Of a stretch of 64,000 nucleotides of DNA, positions 26,803-37,542 are shown piece after piece. The DNA lies in the NCBI RefSeq assembly GCF_019884725.1, contig NZ_CP082322.1, forward strand, positions 124,001 through 188,000. The letters are read 5' to 3'. A model generated the notes under the pieces. It did no database searches. It worked only from the letters and a program-made list of their open reading frames with translations, and was not told the origin of the DNA. The number at the start of each line of letters is the position of its first letter. The stretch's first letter is position 1. The position numbers and the translations under genes were made by a program. This DNA is from Leucobacter tenebrionis (GTDB taxonomy: Bacteria; Actinomycetota; Actinomycetes; Actinomycetales; Microbacteriaceae).

Positions 26803-27954
26803 TCAGGCGTCAGCCGTGCCTACCGCTCCCAGCGCCCGCTCCAGATCCGCCCAGAGATCCTCGACGTGCTCGATGCCGATGCTGAGACGCACGAGCGCCT
26901 CGGGCACATCCACGGGCTCCACGGGGTGCCGCCGCCGCCGTTCGACGAGCGACTCCACGCCGCCGAGACTGGTGGCCGGCGTGAACAGCTCGACCGCGTC
27001 GACGAAGCGATCCGCCGCCTCCGCTCCCCCGCTCAGCTCGATCGAGACCACGGCGCCGAAGCCCGTGAGCTGCGCGCGGGCGCGGCCGTGGTTCGGATCG
27101 CTCGGCAGACCCGGGTACCGCACGCGACTCACCGCGGGGTGCTCGAGCAGCCGCCCGGCGAGCTCTCCGGCGCTGGACTCGGCGCGCTCGAGACGGAGGG
27201 CCATGGTGCGCAGCCCGCGCAGGGCGAGCCAGGCCTCGAACGGGCCGGGGATGCCGCCGTGCAGCGTACGGTGCCGGGCGAGCCGCGCTCGCAGTTCGGC
27301 GTTGCGGGCGACGACGAGGCCGAGAAGCACATCCGAATGCCCGGCGATGAACTTCGTCGCCGAGTGCACGACCACGTCGGCCCCGACGGAGAGGGGCCGC
27401 TGCCTGAGGGGCGTGGAGAAGGTGTTGTCGACGACGGCGGTGACCCCGCGGCGACGCGCCTCCGACACGAGCCGGGGCAGGTCCACGACGTCGAGCATGG
27501 GGTTGGTCGGGGATTCCAGCCAGAGCAGATCGGCCCCGTCGAGCGCCTCGATCACGGCGTCGATGTCGAGCGGATCGATCTCGCGCAGGACGAGCGCCCC
27601 GGTCGCGGCGAGCTCTCGCGCGAGACCGATCGTGCCGTTGTACGAGGCGCTCGGCACGACCGCGACGCCCCCGATCGGTGCGAGCGAGAGCGCCGCCGAG
27701 ACCGCGGCCATGCCGGAGGCGAAGGCGAGCCCGGCGACTCCGCCGCCCTCGAGCGATGCGATCGCCTCCTCGAGCGGCTCCCACGTCGGGTTGGAGTAGC
27801 GGGCGTAGACGCGATCCCCCGGACCGGGCTCGCCCGCGCTGCGGAACGTGGAGCTGAGCGAGATGGGCGGGTTGAGCGGGCCGTCGGGTGCGGGATCGGG
27901 CCGTCCGAGTGCGACGACCGAGGTCTCCGGGCGAAGGGACGGTTCGAAGCTCAT
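26803..27954 (-). CDS. Cystathionine gamma-synthase/lyase-family PLP enzyme
   Basis: A 383-residue Cys/Met-metabolism PLP enzyme: YARYSNPTWEPLEEAIASLEGG, FASGMAAVSA, ESPTNPMLDVVD, VVDNTFSTPL and the PLP lysine in HSATKFIAGHSDVLLG. Family members interconvert cysteine, homocysteine, cystathionine and methionine; synthase and lyase cannot be told apart reliably here. A cysteine-forming role would suit the neighbouring suf genes, but this is inference. Confidence 0.9.
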   Translation of the reverse strand: MSFEPSLRPETSVVALGRPDPAPDGPLNPPISLSSTFRSAGEPGPGDRVYARYSNPTWEPLEEAIASLEGGGVAGLAFASGMAAVSAALSLAPIGGVAVVPSASYNGTIGLARELAATGALVLREIDPLDIDAVIEALDGADLLWLESPTNPMLDVVDLPRLVSEARRRGVTAVVDNTFSTPLRQRPLSVGADVVVHSATKFIAGHSDVLLGLVVARNAELRARLARHRTLHGGIPGPFEAWLALRGLRTMALRLERAESSAGELAGRLLEHPAVSRVRYPGLPSDPNHGRARAQLTGFGAVVSIELSGGAEAADRFVDAVELFTPATSLGGVESLVERRRRHPVEPVDVPEALVRLSIGIEHVEDLWADLERALGAVGTADA

Positions 27955-27973
27955 GCCAGTCAGGCTACACCGC

Positions 27974-28915
27974 TCAGAACGGCAGCAGCGGGTCGATCGC
28001 GATCGCGAGCGAGAGCACCGAGAGGTAGGTGATGGAGCCGTGGAAGACCTGCATGGGCTTGCCCTCCTGGCCGCGGATCGCGCTGCCGTAGAGGCGGTGG
28101 GCCTGCAGGATGAAGTAGCCGCCCGCGAGCAGGGCGACGGCCGTGTAGATCCAGCCGATGCCCGGTGCGGGGATGAGCAGCAGGCTCGACGCGACGGTGG
28201 CCCAGGTGTAGAGGATGACCTGCAGCCCGACGGTCGCGCGCCCGCGCACGACCCCCAGCATCGGCACGCCGGCAGCGGCGTAGTCCTCGCGGTACCGCAT
28301 CGACAGCGGCCAGTAGTGGGCCGGCGTCCAGAGGAAGATGATCGCGAAGAACACCCAGGCGGGCCAGTCGAGCGATCCGGTCACCGCCGCCCAGCCGATC
28401 AGCACCGGGAAGCAGCCGGCGATCCCGCCCCAGATGATGTTCTGCTCGCTGCGACCCTTGAGCCACATCGTGTAGACGACCACGTAGGTGAAGATCGCCG
28501 CGGCGCCGAGCGCGGCGGCGAGCCAGTTGGTCGTGGCGGCGAGCCACGCGATCGACAGCACCCCGAGCACCCACGCGAACACGAGCGCGTTGCGGTCGGA
28601 GATCTCGCCGGTCACCAGCGGGCGGTTCTTGGTGCGCTGCATCAGGCGGTCGGCCTCGCGGTCGATGTAGCAGTTGAACGCGCCGGCCGATCCCGCGCTC
28701 ATCGCACCGCCGATGAGGGTCGCGAGCACCAGCCAGAGGTCGGGCAGACCGCCCTGCGCGAGGATCATCGCGGGCACCGTGACCACGAGCAGCAGCTCCA
28801 TGACACGGGGCTTGGTGAGCGCGACGTAGTTCTTGATGACCCGGCCGAGGGGACGGCGGGATCGGGGCCGTTCGGCTCGCGGGGTCTGCGTCTGGGCTGA
28901 GATCTCGGTGGACAT
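27974..28915 (-). CDS. ctaB: Protohaem IX farnesyltransferase (haem O synthase)
   Basis: A 313-residue UbiA-type prenyltransferase with about nine membrane helices. The first Asp-rich motif is [19 protein letters not shown] (N-x3-D-x3-D) and a second lies near [21 protein letters not shown]. It makes haem O, the CtaA substrate. Start ATG at 28915 (MSTEIS); a GTG one codon earlier is possible. It is divergent from tkt. Confidence 0.93.
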   Translation of the reverse strand: MSTEISAQTQTPRAERPRSRRPLGRVIKNYVALTKPRVMELLLVVTVPAMILAQGGLPDLWLVLATLIGGAMSAGSAGAFNCYIDREADRLMQRTKNRPLVTGEISDRNALVFAWVLGVLSIAWLAATTNWLAAALGAAAIFTYVVVYTMWLKGRSEQNIIWGGIAGCFPVLIGWAAVTGSLDWPAWVFFAIIFLWTPAHYWPLSMRYREDYAAAGVPMLGVVRGRATVGLQVILYTWATVASSLLLIPAPGIGWIYTAVALLAGGYFILQAHRLYGSAIRGQEGKPMQVFHGSITYLSVLSLAIAIDPLLPF

Positions 28916-29064
28916 CACCCTCTATCGTACCCCGGGTCGACCGCCGGAGGTCGACACGCGCGAACCCGTCCACATATTTCTACCGATAAACCCGGCCCCT
29001 GCTGCCGTAGGATTGTCGGTGTGTGCGCGAACGCGCTCGGATTCTTCCCGTCGAAAGGTGACTC

Positions 29065-31143
29065 TTGGGAAACGAACTGCAGTGGGACGAGCTCGATGAT
29101 CGCGCGGTCGACACCGCGCGGGTGCTGGCCGCTGACGCGGTGGAGAAGGTGGGCAACGGCCACCCGGGCACCGCGATCAGCCTGGCTCCCCTCGCATATC
29201 TGCTGCATCAGCGGGTGATGCGGCACGATCCGACCGATGCGGACTGGCTCGGTCGCGACCGGTTCATCCTGTCCGTCGGCCACTCGTCGCTCACCCAGTA
29301 CGTGCAGCTCTACCTCGGCGGCTACGGGCTCGAGCTCGACGACCTGAAGGCGCTGCGCACCTGGGGCTCGAAGACCCCCGGTCACCCCGAGTACGGCCAC
29401 ACCGCGGGCGTCGAGATCACGACCGGCCCGCTGGGCCAGGGCCTCGCCTCCGCCGTCGGCTTCGCCTACGCCGCGCGCTACGAGCGCGGCCTCTTCGACC
29501 CCGAGGCCGCCCCGGGGACGAGTCCCTTCGATCACTTCGTGTACGTCGTGGCGGGCGACGGCGACCTGCAGGAGGGCGTGACGGCCGAGGCCTCGAGCCT
29601 CGCGGGTCACCAGGAGCTCGGCAACCTCATCGCGTTCTACGACTCCAACCAGATCTCGATCGAGGACGACACGGACATCTCCTTCTCCGAGGACGTCGCG
29701 AAGCGCTACGAGGCGTACGGCTGGCAGGTCATCGAGGTCGACTGGAAGAAGACCGGCGAGTACGTCGAGGATCTGGTCGAGCTGAACGACGCCATCGAGG
29801 CGGCGAAGGCCGAGACGGGCAAGCCCAGCCTCATCATCCTGAAGACCATCATCGGCTGGCCCTCCCCCGGCAAGCAGAACACGGGCGGCATCCACGGCTC
29901 CAAGCTGGGCGCCGAGGAGCTGGCGGGCCTCAAGCGGGCGCTCGGCTTCGATCCCGAGCAGCACTTCGCGGTCGCCCCCGAGGTGCTCGCGCACGCCCGC
30001 AAGGCGGTCGACCGGGGTGCCGAGAAGCGCGCCGAGTGGCAGCGCTCGTTCGACGCCTGGGCGGCGGCGAACCCCGAGCGCAAGGCGCTGCTCGATCGCC
30101 TCGAGGCGGGGGCCCTGCCCGAGGGCGCGGCCGAGGCGCTGCCGGTCTTCGAGCCGGGCGAGAGCATCGCCACGCGCTCGGCGAGCGGCAAGGTGCTCGC
30201 GGCGCTCGGCCCGATCATGCCCGAGCTGTGGGGCGGCTCGGCCGACCTCGCCGGCTCGAACAACACCACGATCCCGGGCGTCCCCTCCTTCGTCCCGAGC
30301 CGTCGCTCGACCTCGGCCTGGCAGGGCGACCCCTACGGGCGGGTGCTGCACTTCGGCATCCGCGAGCACGCGATGGCGGCGATCCTCAACGGCATCCAGC
30401 TGCACGGGAAGACCCGCAGCTACGGCGGCACCTTCCTGCAGTTCGCCGACTACATGCGCCCGGCGGTGCGTCTCGCCGCGCTCATGAACGTGCCCAGCAT
30501 CTTCGTGTGGACGCACGACTCCATCGCGCTCGGCGAGGACGGCCCGACCCACCAGCCCATCGAGCACCTGGCTTCGCTGCGCGCGATCCCGAACCTCGCG
30601 ATGGTGCGCCCCGCCGACGCGAACGAGACCGCGTTCGCCTGGCACGAGGTGCTGAGCCGCCACGCCGGCCCCACGGGCATCGCACTCACGCGGCAGAACG
30701 TGCCGGTGCTCGAGGGCACCTCCTCCGAGGGTGTGGGACGGGGCGCCTACGTGCTCGCCGACTCCCCCACCGGATCGGTGGACGTGCTGCTCATCGCGAC
30801 CGGATCCGAGGTCCAGCTCGCGGTGGAGGCCCGGGATCGCCTCGCCGCCGACGGCATCGGCGCCCGCGTCGTGAGCGCGCCCTGCCTCGAGTGGTTCGCC
30901 GAGCAGAGCGACGAGTACCGCGAGAGCGTGCTGCCCGCCTCCGTGCTCGCGCGCGTCAGCGTCGAGGCCGGCCTGGCACTCGGCTGGGAGCGCTACGTCG
31001 GCGACCGCGGCCGATCGGTCTCGATCGAGCACTTCGGCGCTTCCGCCGACTACGAGACCCTGTTCAGAGAGTTCGGGATCACCGCCGACGCGGTGGTCGA
31101 CGCCGCCCGGGAGAGCCTGGCGGCAGTGGAGGCAGCACGATGA
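29065..31143 (+). CDS. tkt: Transketolase
   Basis: A 692-residue TPP enzyme: [29 protein letters not shown], the TPP motif [15 protein letters not shown] ending in YDSNQISI, and [14 protein letters not shown] in the second domain. It shuttles two-carbon units in the non-oxidative pentose-phosphate pathway. The TTG start follows GAAAGGTGA. A -10-like TAGGAT lies at 29008-29013. It heads tkt-tal-pgi. Confidence 0.96.
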   Translation: MGNELQWDELDDRAVDTARVLAADAVEKVGNGHPGTAISLAPLAYLLHQRVMRHDPTDADWLGRDRFILSVGHSSLTQYVQLYLGGYGLELDDLKALRTWGSKTPGHPEYGHTAGVEITTGPLGQGLASAVGFAYAARYERGLFDPEAAPGTSPFDHFVYVVAGDGDLQEGVTAEASSLAGHQELGNLIAFYDSNQISIEDDTDISFSEDVAKRYEAYGWQVIEVDWKKTGEYVEDLVELNDAIEAAKAETGKPSLIILKTIIGWPSPGKQNTGGIHGSKLGAEELAGLKRALGFDPEQHFAVAPEVLAHARKAVDRGAEKRAEWQRSFDAWAAANPERKALLDRLEAGALPEGAAEALPVFEPGESIATRSASGKVLAALGPIMPELWGGSADLAGSNNTTIPGVPSFVPSRRSTSAWQGDPYGRVLHFGIREHAMAAILNGIQLHGKTRSYGGTFLQFADYMRPAVRLAALMNVPSIFVWTHDSIALGEDGPTHQPIEHLASLRAIPNLAMVRPADANETAFAWHEVLSRHAGPTGIALTRQNVPVLEGTSSEGVGRGAYVLADSPTGSVDVLLIATGSEVQLAVEARDRLAADGIGARVVSAPCLEWFAEQSDEYRESVLPASVLARVSVEAGLALGWERYVGDRGRSVSIEHFGASADYETLFREFGITADAVVDAARESLAAVEAAR

Positions 31144-32246
31144 GCGCATCGACCAGTTCCCTCAGCCGCGCGGGCGTCAGCATCTGGCTCGACGACCTCT
31201 CGCGTTCGCGTCTCGAGAGCGGAGAGCTGAGCGCCCTCATCTCCAGTCACGACGTGGTCGGCGTCACCACCAACCCGACGATCTTCGCGGGTGCGATCGG
31301 CAGCGGCGTCGGCTACGGCGAGCGGATCGCGGAGTGCGCCGAGCGCGGCCTCGACGTCGCCGAGACCATCGTGGAGCTCACGACGGCCGACGTCGCCGAC
31401 GCCTGCGACGTCTTCGGCGAGGTCTACGCCGCGTCGCACGGCCGCGACGGCCGCGTATCGATCGAGGTGGAGCCGGGTCTCGCCCGCGACACCGCGGGCA
31501 CGGTCGCGCAGGCTCGCGAGCTGTGGGCCAAGGTCGACCGCCCCAACGCGATGATCAAGATCCCCGCGACCGTCGAGGGCCTCGAGGCCATCACCGAGAC
31601 CATCGCAGCCAGCATCAGCGTCAACGTCACGCTGATCTTCAGCCTCGAGCGCTACCGCCAGGTGATCAACGCCTACCTGACGGGCCTCGAGCGGGCCCGC
31701 GAGGCAGGGCACGACCTGTCGGGCATCCACTCGGTCGCCTCGTTCTTCGTGTCGCGGGTCGACAGCGAGATCGACGCGCGCCTCTCGGCGGTCGGCACTC
31801 CCGAGGCGCTCGCGCTCAAGGGCCAGGCCGGTGTCGCGAACGCGCGCCTCGCCTACGAGGTCTTCGAGCAGTCCTTCTCGTCGGAGCGGGCTCGCCTGCT
31901 GCTCGAGCTCGGGGCCAACGCGCAGCGCCCGCTGTGGGCGTCCACCGGTGTCAAGGATCCGTCGTTGCGCGACACCCTGTACGTCGAGGAGCTGATCGCG
32001 CCCGAGACCGTCAACACCATGCCCGAGGCGACGCTGAACGCGTTCGCCGACCACGGCGAGGTGCGCGGCGAGACGATCACGTCGGAGTACCTCGAGTCGA
32101 ATCAGCTGCTCAACGCGCTCGACGCGCAGGGCGTCGACTACGTCGATGTCACCGAGAAGCTCGAGCTCGAGGGGCTGCAGAAGTTCGACGCCTCGTGGGC
32201 CGAGCTCTGCGACACCGTGGAACGCGCGCTCGCCGAGCGGGCCTAG
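31140..32246 (+). CDS. tal: Transaldolase
   Basis: A 368-residue actinobacterial-type transaldolase. It has [15 protein letters not shown] and [14 protein letters not shown] with the Schiff-base Lys, then [16 protein letters not shown] and [12 protein letters not shown]. It exchanges dihydroxyacetone units between sugar phosphates. The ATG overlaps the tkt stop (ATGA). Confidence 0.96.
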   Translation: MSASTSSLSRAGVSIWLDDLSRSRLESGELSALISSHDVVGVTTNPTIFAGAIGSGVGYGERIAECAERGLDVAETIVELTTADVADACDVFGEVYAASHGRDGRVSIEVEPGLARDTAGTVAQARELWAKVDRPNAMIKIPATVEGLEAITETIAASISVNVTLIFSLERYRQVINAYLTGLERAREAGHDLSGIHSVASFFVSRVDSEIDARLSAVGTPEALALKGQAGVANARLAYEVFEQSFSSERARLLLELGANAQRPLWASTGVKDPSLRDTLYVEELIAPETVNTMPEATLNAFADHGEVRGETITSEYLESNQLLNALDAQGVDYVDVTEKLELEGLQKFDASWAELCDTVERALAERA

Positions 32247-32307
32247 AGGCAGCGGGCGGGCCTGGAGCAGCGAGCGGTCGATCGAGGCAGTAGCGAAGAG
32301 GGGAGCC

Positions 32308-33942
32308 ATGATGGGTGGGATCGGGATCGCCTTCGGCGATGACATCGAGCACGCGAACGGCGGACGCGCGGACGAGCTCCTCGAGAGCCTGGTGCGGGAC
32401 CGCGTGGCGAGCCGGATCTTCGCGCACGATGCCGGCCTGTGGGGCTCCGCAGCCGAAGCCGAGGCCGCGATCAGGCTGGGCTGGACGGACTTCGCCGCAG
32501 CCGCCGACGAGCTGCTCCCCCGGGTCGAGGCCCTGCGGGCGGAGCTCTCGGCCGCGGGCGTGGATCGCATCGTGCTGTGCGGGATGGGAGGATCGAGCCT
32601 CGCCCCCGCCGTCATCGCCCGCTGGGCGGACGCCGGCCTCACCATGATCGACTCGACCCACCCGGCCGCCGTCGCGCGAGTGCTCGGCGGCGACCTCGCG
32701 CGCACCGCGGTCGTGGTCAGCTCCAAGTCCGGCAGCACGATTGAGACCCGCAGCCACCTCGCCGCCTTCGAGCAGGCCTTCCGGGAGGCCGGCATCGACC
32801 CCGCCTCGCGCGTGGTGATCGTCACGGACCCGGGTTCCCCGCTCGACGACGAGTCCCGCGCCGCGGGGCGTCACGTCTTCAACGCCGACCCGAACGTCGG
32901 CGGCCGGTTCTCGGCGCTCACCGCTTTCGGCCTCGTGCCCTCCGGGCTCGCGGGCGTCGACGTCCGGCGGCTGGTCGACGAGGCGCAGGCCGTGCGCGAG
33001 GCGCTCGCGGTCGACGGGGCGCAGAATCCGGCGCTGCGGCTCGCCGCCGCGATCGCCGCCGGGCTGCCCGAACGATGCATTCTCGCGGTGCGGGAGGCCG
33101 AGAGCGCTCGGTGGGGCCTCGGCTCATGGATCGAGCAGCTCATCGCCGAGTCCACGGGCAAGGACGGGCACGGGGTGCTGCCGATCGCGCTGCCCGCATC
33201 CGCCCCCGAGTTCCGAGACCCGCCGCCCAACACGGTGGTGGCAACGGTGGCCGGCACCGAGGACGCCGCGGCGGAACCCTGCGACACGGGCATCCTGGTC
33301 GCCGCTCCCCTCGGCGCCCAGATGCTGCTCTGGGAGGTCGCGACCGCGGCGCTCGGACGACTCATGGGCATCGATCCCTTCAATCAGCCCGATGTCGAGG
33401 CCGCCAAGGTGGCCGCCCGCGCGGCTCTCGCCGAGGCCGGCAGGGCTGCGGGCCTCGATGGGGCGGACGGGTCCGGAACGGCCGGAGCCGAGGGCGTGGG
33501 GGCTCAGCAGGCACTTCTTGCCACCCCGTCGTCGGCCGGGGAGATCCTGAAGCGCCTGCGCGAGGCGGTTCCCTCCGAGGGATATCTCTCGATCCAGGCC
33601 TACGTCGATCCGCAGGGGGCACTCGCCGCCCCGCTGGGCGAGCTGAGGGACCGCCTGTCGGCGCACCTGCGGGTGCCGGTGTCGCTCGGCTTCGGGCCGA
33701 GCTACCTGCACTCCGTCGGCCAGCTGCACAAGGGCGGCCCCGCCCTCGGCGCCTTCCTGCAGATCACCGACGAGGGCGCGCCCGATGTGCCGATCCCCGA
33801 CTCCCAGAGTTTCGGAGTGCTCATCGCAGCTCAGGCGCGCGGCGACCGGGAGGTGCTGACCGAGCGCGGTCGCCCGGTGATCGCGGTCACGCTCCCATAC
33901 GGTGATACCGCGGTGATCGACGCGCTGCTCGCCGAGGTCTGA
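32308..33942 (+). CDS. pgi: Glucose-6-phosphate isomerase
   Basis: A 544-residue SIS-domain isomerase of the actinobacterial form: VLCGMGGSSLAPAVIARWA, VVSSKSGSTIETRSHLAAF, NADPNVGGRFSALTAFGLVPS and SLGFGPSYLHSVGQLHKGG. It interconverts glucose-6-P and fructose-6-P. A second Met at 32311 has better Shine-Dalgarno spacing. A Gly/Ala-rich insert lies around residues 378-405. It is 61 bp downstream of tal, with a strong terminator after it. Confidence 0.92.
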   Translation: MMGGIGIAFGDDIEHANGGRADELLESLVRDRVASRIFAHDAGLWGSAAEAEAAIRLGWTDFAAAADELLPRVEALRAELSAAGVDRIVLCGMGGSSLAPAVIARWADAGLTMIDSTHPAAVARVLGGDLARTAVVVSSKSGSTIETRSHLAAFEQAFREAGIDPASRVVIVTDPGSPLDDESRAAGRHVFNADPNVGGRFSALTAFGLVPSGLAGVDVRRLVDEAQAVREALAVDGAQNPALRLAAAIAAGLPERCILAVREAESARWGLGSWIEQLIAESTGKDGHGVLPIALPASAPEFRDPPPNTVVATVAGTEDAAAEPCDTGILVAAPLGAQMLLWEVATAALGRLMGIDPFNQPDVEAAKVAARAALAEAGRAAGLDGADGSGTAGAEGVGAQQALLATPSSAGEILKRLREAVPSEGYLSIQAYVDPQGALAAPLGELRDRLSAHLRVPVSLGFGPSYLHSVGQLHKGGPALGAFLQITDEGAPDVPIPDSQSFGVLIAAQARGDREVLTERGRPVIAVTLPYGDTAVIDALLAEV

Positions 33943-33953
33943 GCGGCATACGA

Positions 33954-33989
33954 ATGCGGCCCCGGGATCTTCCGATCCCGGGGCCGCAT
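33954..33989. terminator. GC-rich hairpin between pgi and rbpA
   Basis: A perfect 16-bp inverted repeat (33954-33969 with 33974-33989, loop TTCC) sits between the convergent pgi and rbpA stops. There is no long T-run, but its position fits a bidirectional terminator. Confidence 0.8.
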
Positions 33990-34000
33990 CTCGTGCAGTG

Positions 34001-34366
34001 CTACGCCGACTGCTTCGCCGTGCCGCGACGAGTGCGCAGCTTCTGCAGCGCGGCCTCGAGCAACTCCTCGGCCTCCTCGGGCGTGCGGCGCTCCTTCACG
34101 TACGCGAGGTGCGTCTTGTAGGGCTCGTTCTTGGGGAGCAGCGGCGGGTTCTCGCGGTCGCGTCCGGCGGGGAGGCCGGTGGTCGGCGAGTCGATCTGAT
34201 CGGGAATGTCCTCTGCGGCGACGTCGGCCGCGAAGTATCGGACCGTCTCGTTGCCGAGAGCATCCCAGTACGAGATCTGAATGCGTTCGGCGCGCGCACC
34301 GTGGTCCTTCTCCCCCATGGGGCCGGATCCGACGCGGGCGCCGCGAATGGCGTTACTGCCAGGCAC
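34001..34366 (-). CDS. rbpA: RNA polymerase-binding protein RbpA
   Basis: A 121-residue actinobacteria-specific transcription factor: N-terminal AIRGARVGSGPMGEKD, core domain ISYWDALGNETVRYFAADV and a C-terminal basic/sigma-interacting region. It binds RNA polymerase and housekeeping sigma factor and stabilises the open complex. The GTG start follows GAAAGG. It is the last of the pgk-tpiA-secG-rbpA series. Confidence 0.95.
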   Translation of the reverse strand: MPGSNAIRGARVGSGPMGEKDHGARAERIQISYWDALGNETVRYFAADVAAEDIPDQIDSPTTGLPAGRDRENPPLLPKNEPYKTHLAYVKERRTPEEAEELLEAALQKLRTRRGTAKQSA

Positions 34367-34408
34367 TGAATACCTTTCTACTACGAAACTGCGGCGATCG
34401 AGGCGGGG

Positions 34409-34657
34409 TCAGACCACCGAGAACCGGGCGATGAGCCCGAGCCCGATGATCGAGGCGACCCACACCAGCGACACCACGACGGTGATGCGATTGAGGTTGC
34501 GCTCCGCCACTCCCGACGAGCCGAGGCTCGACGTCACACCGCCGCCGAACATGTCGGAGAGGCCGCCGCCGCGGCCCTTGTGCAGCAGGATGAACAGGGT
34601 GAGCAGCAGGCTCGTGATCACGAGGAGGACGATCAGGGCGATCTTGAGGATGAGCAC
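34409..34657 (-). CDS. secG: Preprotein translocase subunit SecG
   Basis: An 82-residue two-helix protein: ILKIALIVLLVITSLLLTLF, then HKGRGGGLSDMFGGG (the SecG signature) and a second helix. It is part of the SecYEG channel. I chose GTG at 34657 because GAAAGGTGG is then well spaced; GTG at 34666 would leave the ribosome site touching the start codon. A -10-like TATACT lies at 34702-34707 (minus), so secG may have its own promoter. Confidence 0.93.
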   Translation of the reverse strand: MLILKIALIVLLVITSLLLTLFILLHKGRGGGLSDMFGGGVTSSLGSSGVAERNLNRITVVVSLVWVASIIGLGLIARFSVV

Positions 34658-34807
34658 GCGGTCCACCTTTCAGGGGTTGAGGGCGCGGTAAGCCAACGTT
34701 CAGTATACCTCCGCGAGTCGAACGCCGCGCACAGGATCTCGCAGGCGGAGGGTCCCGCGACTCGCTCTGCTCGCGCGGAGCGACGATGCGAGAGCGCGGC
34801 GTCTCGA

Positions 34808-35605
34808 TCAGGCGGCGGTGACGTGCTTCTTGAACTGGATGATGCGGGTGAACTCGTCGGCCTTCAGGCTCGCACCGCCGACGAGCGCTCCGTCGACATC
34901 GGGCTGGCGCAGGAAACCCGCCACGTTCTGGCTGGAGACCGAGCCGCCGTAGAGCACGCGAGTCGCATCGGCCTGCTCGTCGCCGCGCAGCTCGCGCAGC
35001 GAGTCCCGGATCGCCTTCGCGACCTCCTGCGCCTGTTCCGGCGTCGCGGCCTGACCGCTGCCGATCGCCCAGACGGGCTCGTACGCGATGACGAACTCGG
35101 CATCCTTCGGGAGCGGCGCGAGCGCCGCCGCCAGCTGCGCGAGCGGAATCGCGGCAGCGCCGTGCTCCTCGAGATCCTCGGCGGTCTCGCCGACGCAGAT
35201 CATCGGCACCATGCCGGCGCGATGCGCCGCGAGCGCCTTCTGCCCCACGAGCTCGTCGCTCTCGCCGTGCCCGTGCCGGCGCTCGGAGTGGCCGACGAGC
35301 ACGTAGCGCACCTCGAGCTTTCGGAGCATCTGGGCCGAGACGTCACCGGTGTAGGCGCCGCTCTCGTGAGGAGACACGTCCTGCGCGCCGAGCACGAGGG
35401 AGAGCTTGTCGGCGGCGAGCAGCGTCTGCACGGACCGCAGATCGGTGAAGGGCGGGAAGACCGCCACCTCGGTGTCGCTATAGTCGTGCTTGACGTCCTT
35501 CAGACCCCACGCGAGCTTCTGTACCAGGGCGATGGCCTGCAGATGATCCAGGTTCATCTTCCAGTTGCCGGCGATGAGCGGCGTGCGCTGTGCGTTCTGG
35601 GTCAT
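34808..35605 (-). CDS. tpiA: Triosephosphate isomerase
   Basis: A 265-residue TIM barrel with NWKMN (Lys), VGHSERR (catalytic His), [12 protein letters not shown] (catalytic Glu) and YGGSVS. It interconverts dihydroxyacetone phosphate and glyceraldehyde-3-phosphate. The ATG overlaps the pgk stop (ATGA). Confidence 0.97.
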   Translation of the reverse strand: MTQNAQRTPLIAGNWKMNLDHLQAIALVQKLAWGLKDVKHDYSDTEVAVFPPFTDLRSVQTLLAADKLSLVLGAQDVSPHESGAYTGDVSAQMLRKLEVRYVLVGHSERRHGHGESDELVGQKALAAHRAGMVPMICVGETAEDLEEHGAAAIPLAQLAAALAPLPKDAEFVIAYEPVWAIGSGQAATPEQAQEVAKAIRDSLRELRGDEQADATRVLYGGSVSSQNVAGFLRQPDVDGALVGGASLKADEFTRIIQFKKHVTAA

Positions 35606-36804
35606 GCGAGAACCTCCAGTCCCGGGAGCTGCTTGCCCTCGAGGAACTCGAGGCTCGCCCCACCGCCCGTCGAGATGTGGCCGAATTGGTCGTCGGAGAA
35701 GCCGAGTGCGCGCACCGCCGCAGCGGAGTCGCCGCCGCCGACCACGGTGAAGCCGTCGGTCTCGGTGAGCGCCCGAGCCACCGCGCGCGTGCCCGCGGCG
35801 AACGCCTCCATCTCGAAGACCCCCATGGGGCCGTTCCAGAAGACGGTGGCCGAATCCGCGATCACGGCGGCGAAGGCCTCGGCCGACTCCGGCCCGATGT
35901 CGAGCCCGATGCCCGCTTCGCCGAAGCTCGACGACTCGATCGCGTCGGCGGGCACCACCTCGTGGGCCGCGTCGGCGGCGAAGGCCTCGGCCACAACCAC
36001 ATCGGTCGGCAGCACGATGCGCACGCCGCGCCTCTCGGCCTCGGCGAGATACCCGCGCACCGTCTCGAGCTGGTCCTGCTCGAGCAGGCTCGAGGCGACG
36101 CCGTGGCCCTGCGCCGCGAGGAAGGTGAAGAGCATGCCGCCGCCGATGAGCAGGGTGTCCACGCGCTCGATGAGATGGGAGATGACGCCGAGCTTGTCGG
36201 AGACCTTCGAACCCCCGAGCACCACCGTGTAGGGGCGTGCGGGATCGACGGTGAGGCGCTGCAGCACCTCGAGCTCGGCCGCTACGAGGCGGCCGGCGGC
36301 GCTGGGCAGCAGTTCGGCGAGATCGGTGACGCTGGCCTGGCGCCGGTGGACCACGCCGAAACCGTCGGAGACGAACGCGTCGCCCAGCTCGGCGAGCTGC
36401 TGCGCGAAGGCCCGGCGATCCGCGTCGTCCTTGCTCGTCTCACCCGCGTTGAAGCGCAGATTCTCGAGCATGACGACGTCCCCGTCGCCGAGCGCGGCGA
36501 CGGCCGCCGAGGCCTCGGCCCCGACGGTCTCGCCGACGAACCGGACCGGCGCGCCCAGCAGCTCCGACATGCGCACCGCCACCGGCTCCAGCGAGAACCG
36601 GGCCTCGGGCTCCCCCTTGGGGCGGCCCAGGTGGCTGATGAGAACGACTCTGGCCCCCGCCTCGCGAAGCTCGCGGATCGTGGTGAGCGAGGCGCGGATG
36701 CGGCCGTCATCGGTGATGACGCCGTCTGACAGCGGCACGTTCAGATCGCAGCGGACGATAACGGTGCGGGAGCGCAGGTCTCCCAGAGTGTCGATGGTGC
36801 GCAT
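35602..36804 (-). CDS. pgk: Phosphoglycerate kinase
   Basis: A 400-residue glycolytic kinase: [41 protein letters not shown] and [10 protein letters not shown] with [14 protein letters not shown]. It makes ATP from 1,3-bisphosphoglycerate. In many actinobacteria gap precedes pgk; here sodA lies upstream instead. Confidence 0.97.
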   Translation of the reverse strand: MRTIDTLGDLRSRTVIVRCDLNVPLSDGVITDDGRIRASLTTIRELREAGARVVLISHLGRPKGEPEARFSLEPVAVRMSELLGAPVRFVGETVGAEASAAVAALGDGDVVMLENLRFNAGETSKDDADRRAFAQQLAELGDAFVSDGFGVVHRRQASVTDLAELLPSAAGRLVAAELEVLQRLTVDPARPYTVVLGGSKVSDKLGVISHLIERVDTLLIGGGMLFTFLAAQGHGVASSLLEQDQLETVRGYLAEAERRGVRIVLPTDVVVAEAFAADAAHEVVPADAIESSSFGEAGIGLDIGPESAEAFAAVIADSATVFWNGPMGVFEMEAFAAGTRAVARALTETDGFTVVGGGDSAAAVRALGFSDDQFGHISTGGGASLEFLEGKQLPGLEVLA

Positions 36805-36817
36805 GTCGGGGCGGGCC

Positions 36818-37435
36818 TCAGATCAGGCCGGGGGTCTGCGCGCGGGCAGCTTCGAAGCGCTTCGCGACATCCTGCCAATTGGCGATGTTCCAGAACGCCT
36901 TCACGTAGTCGGCCTTCACGTTGAGGTAATCGAGGTAGAAGGCGTGCTCCCACATGTCGAGCATCAGCAGGGGCGTGAGGCCGAGCGGTGCGTTCGCCTG
37001 CTGATCGAACAGCTGGAAGATCGCGAGGCGCTGACCCAGCGCATCCCAGGCGAGCACGGACCAACCCGAGCCCTGGATGCCCGTCGCGACCGCCGTGAAG
37101 TGGGCCTGGAAGGCCGCGAACGAGCCGAACTGATCCTTGATCGCCGCGGCGAGCTCGCCCTCGGGCTCCCCGCCGCCCTCGGGCGACAGGTTGTTCCAGA
37201 AGATGGTGTGGTTGACGTGGCCGCCGAGGTTGAACGCGAGGTCCTTCTCGAGCTTGTTCACCGCCGCCAGGTTGCCGGACTCGCGGGCTTCGCCGAGCTG
37301 CTCGAGCGCCGTGTTCGCACCGGTCACATAGGCCTGGTGGTGCTTGTCGTGGTGCAACTGCATGATCTTGCCGCTGATGTGCGGCTCGAGAGCTGCGTAA
37401 TCGTAGGGAAGCTCGGGGAGTGAATAGGTAGCCAT
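36818..37435 (-). CDS. sodA: Superoxide dismutase, Mn/Fe family
   Basis: A 205-residue enzyme with metal ligands in [10 protein letters not shown] (first His), [10 protein letters not shown] (second His) and [13 protein letters not shown] (Asp, His). Gln in [10 protein letters not shown] favours manganese in many family members, but the metal cannot be fixed from sequence. It sits 13 bp before pgk in the same direction, so it is probably co-transcribed with glycolytic genes. Confidence 0.95.
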   Translation of the reverse strand: MATYSLPELPYDYAALEPHISGKIMQLHHDKHHQAYVTGANTALEQLGEARESGNLAAVNKLEKDLAFNLGGHVNHTIFWNNLSPEGGGEPEGELAAAIKDQFGSFAAFQAHFTAVATGIQGSGWSVLAWDALGQRLAIFQLFDQQANAPLGLTPLLMLDMWEHAFYLDYLNVKADYVKAFWNIANWQDVAKRFEAARAQTPGLI

Positions 37436-37542
37436 AAAGTGCTCCGATCTCTGCGTTCGACGATGGACGATTCAAGTCTATGGCTCCGCGGCTCCGAAAT
37501 GTTGGAGAAATGGACCGTTTGCCGCGGGACCCGCGTGCGCGG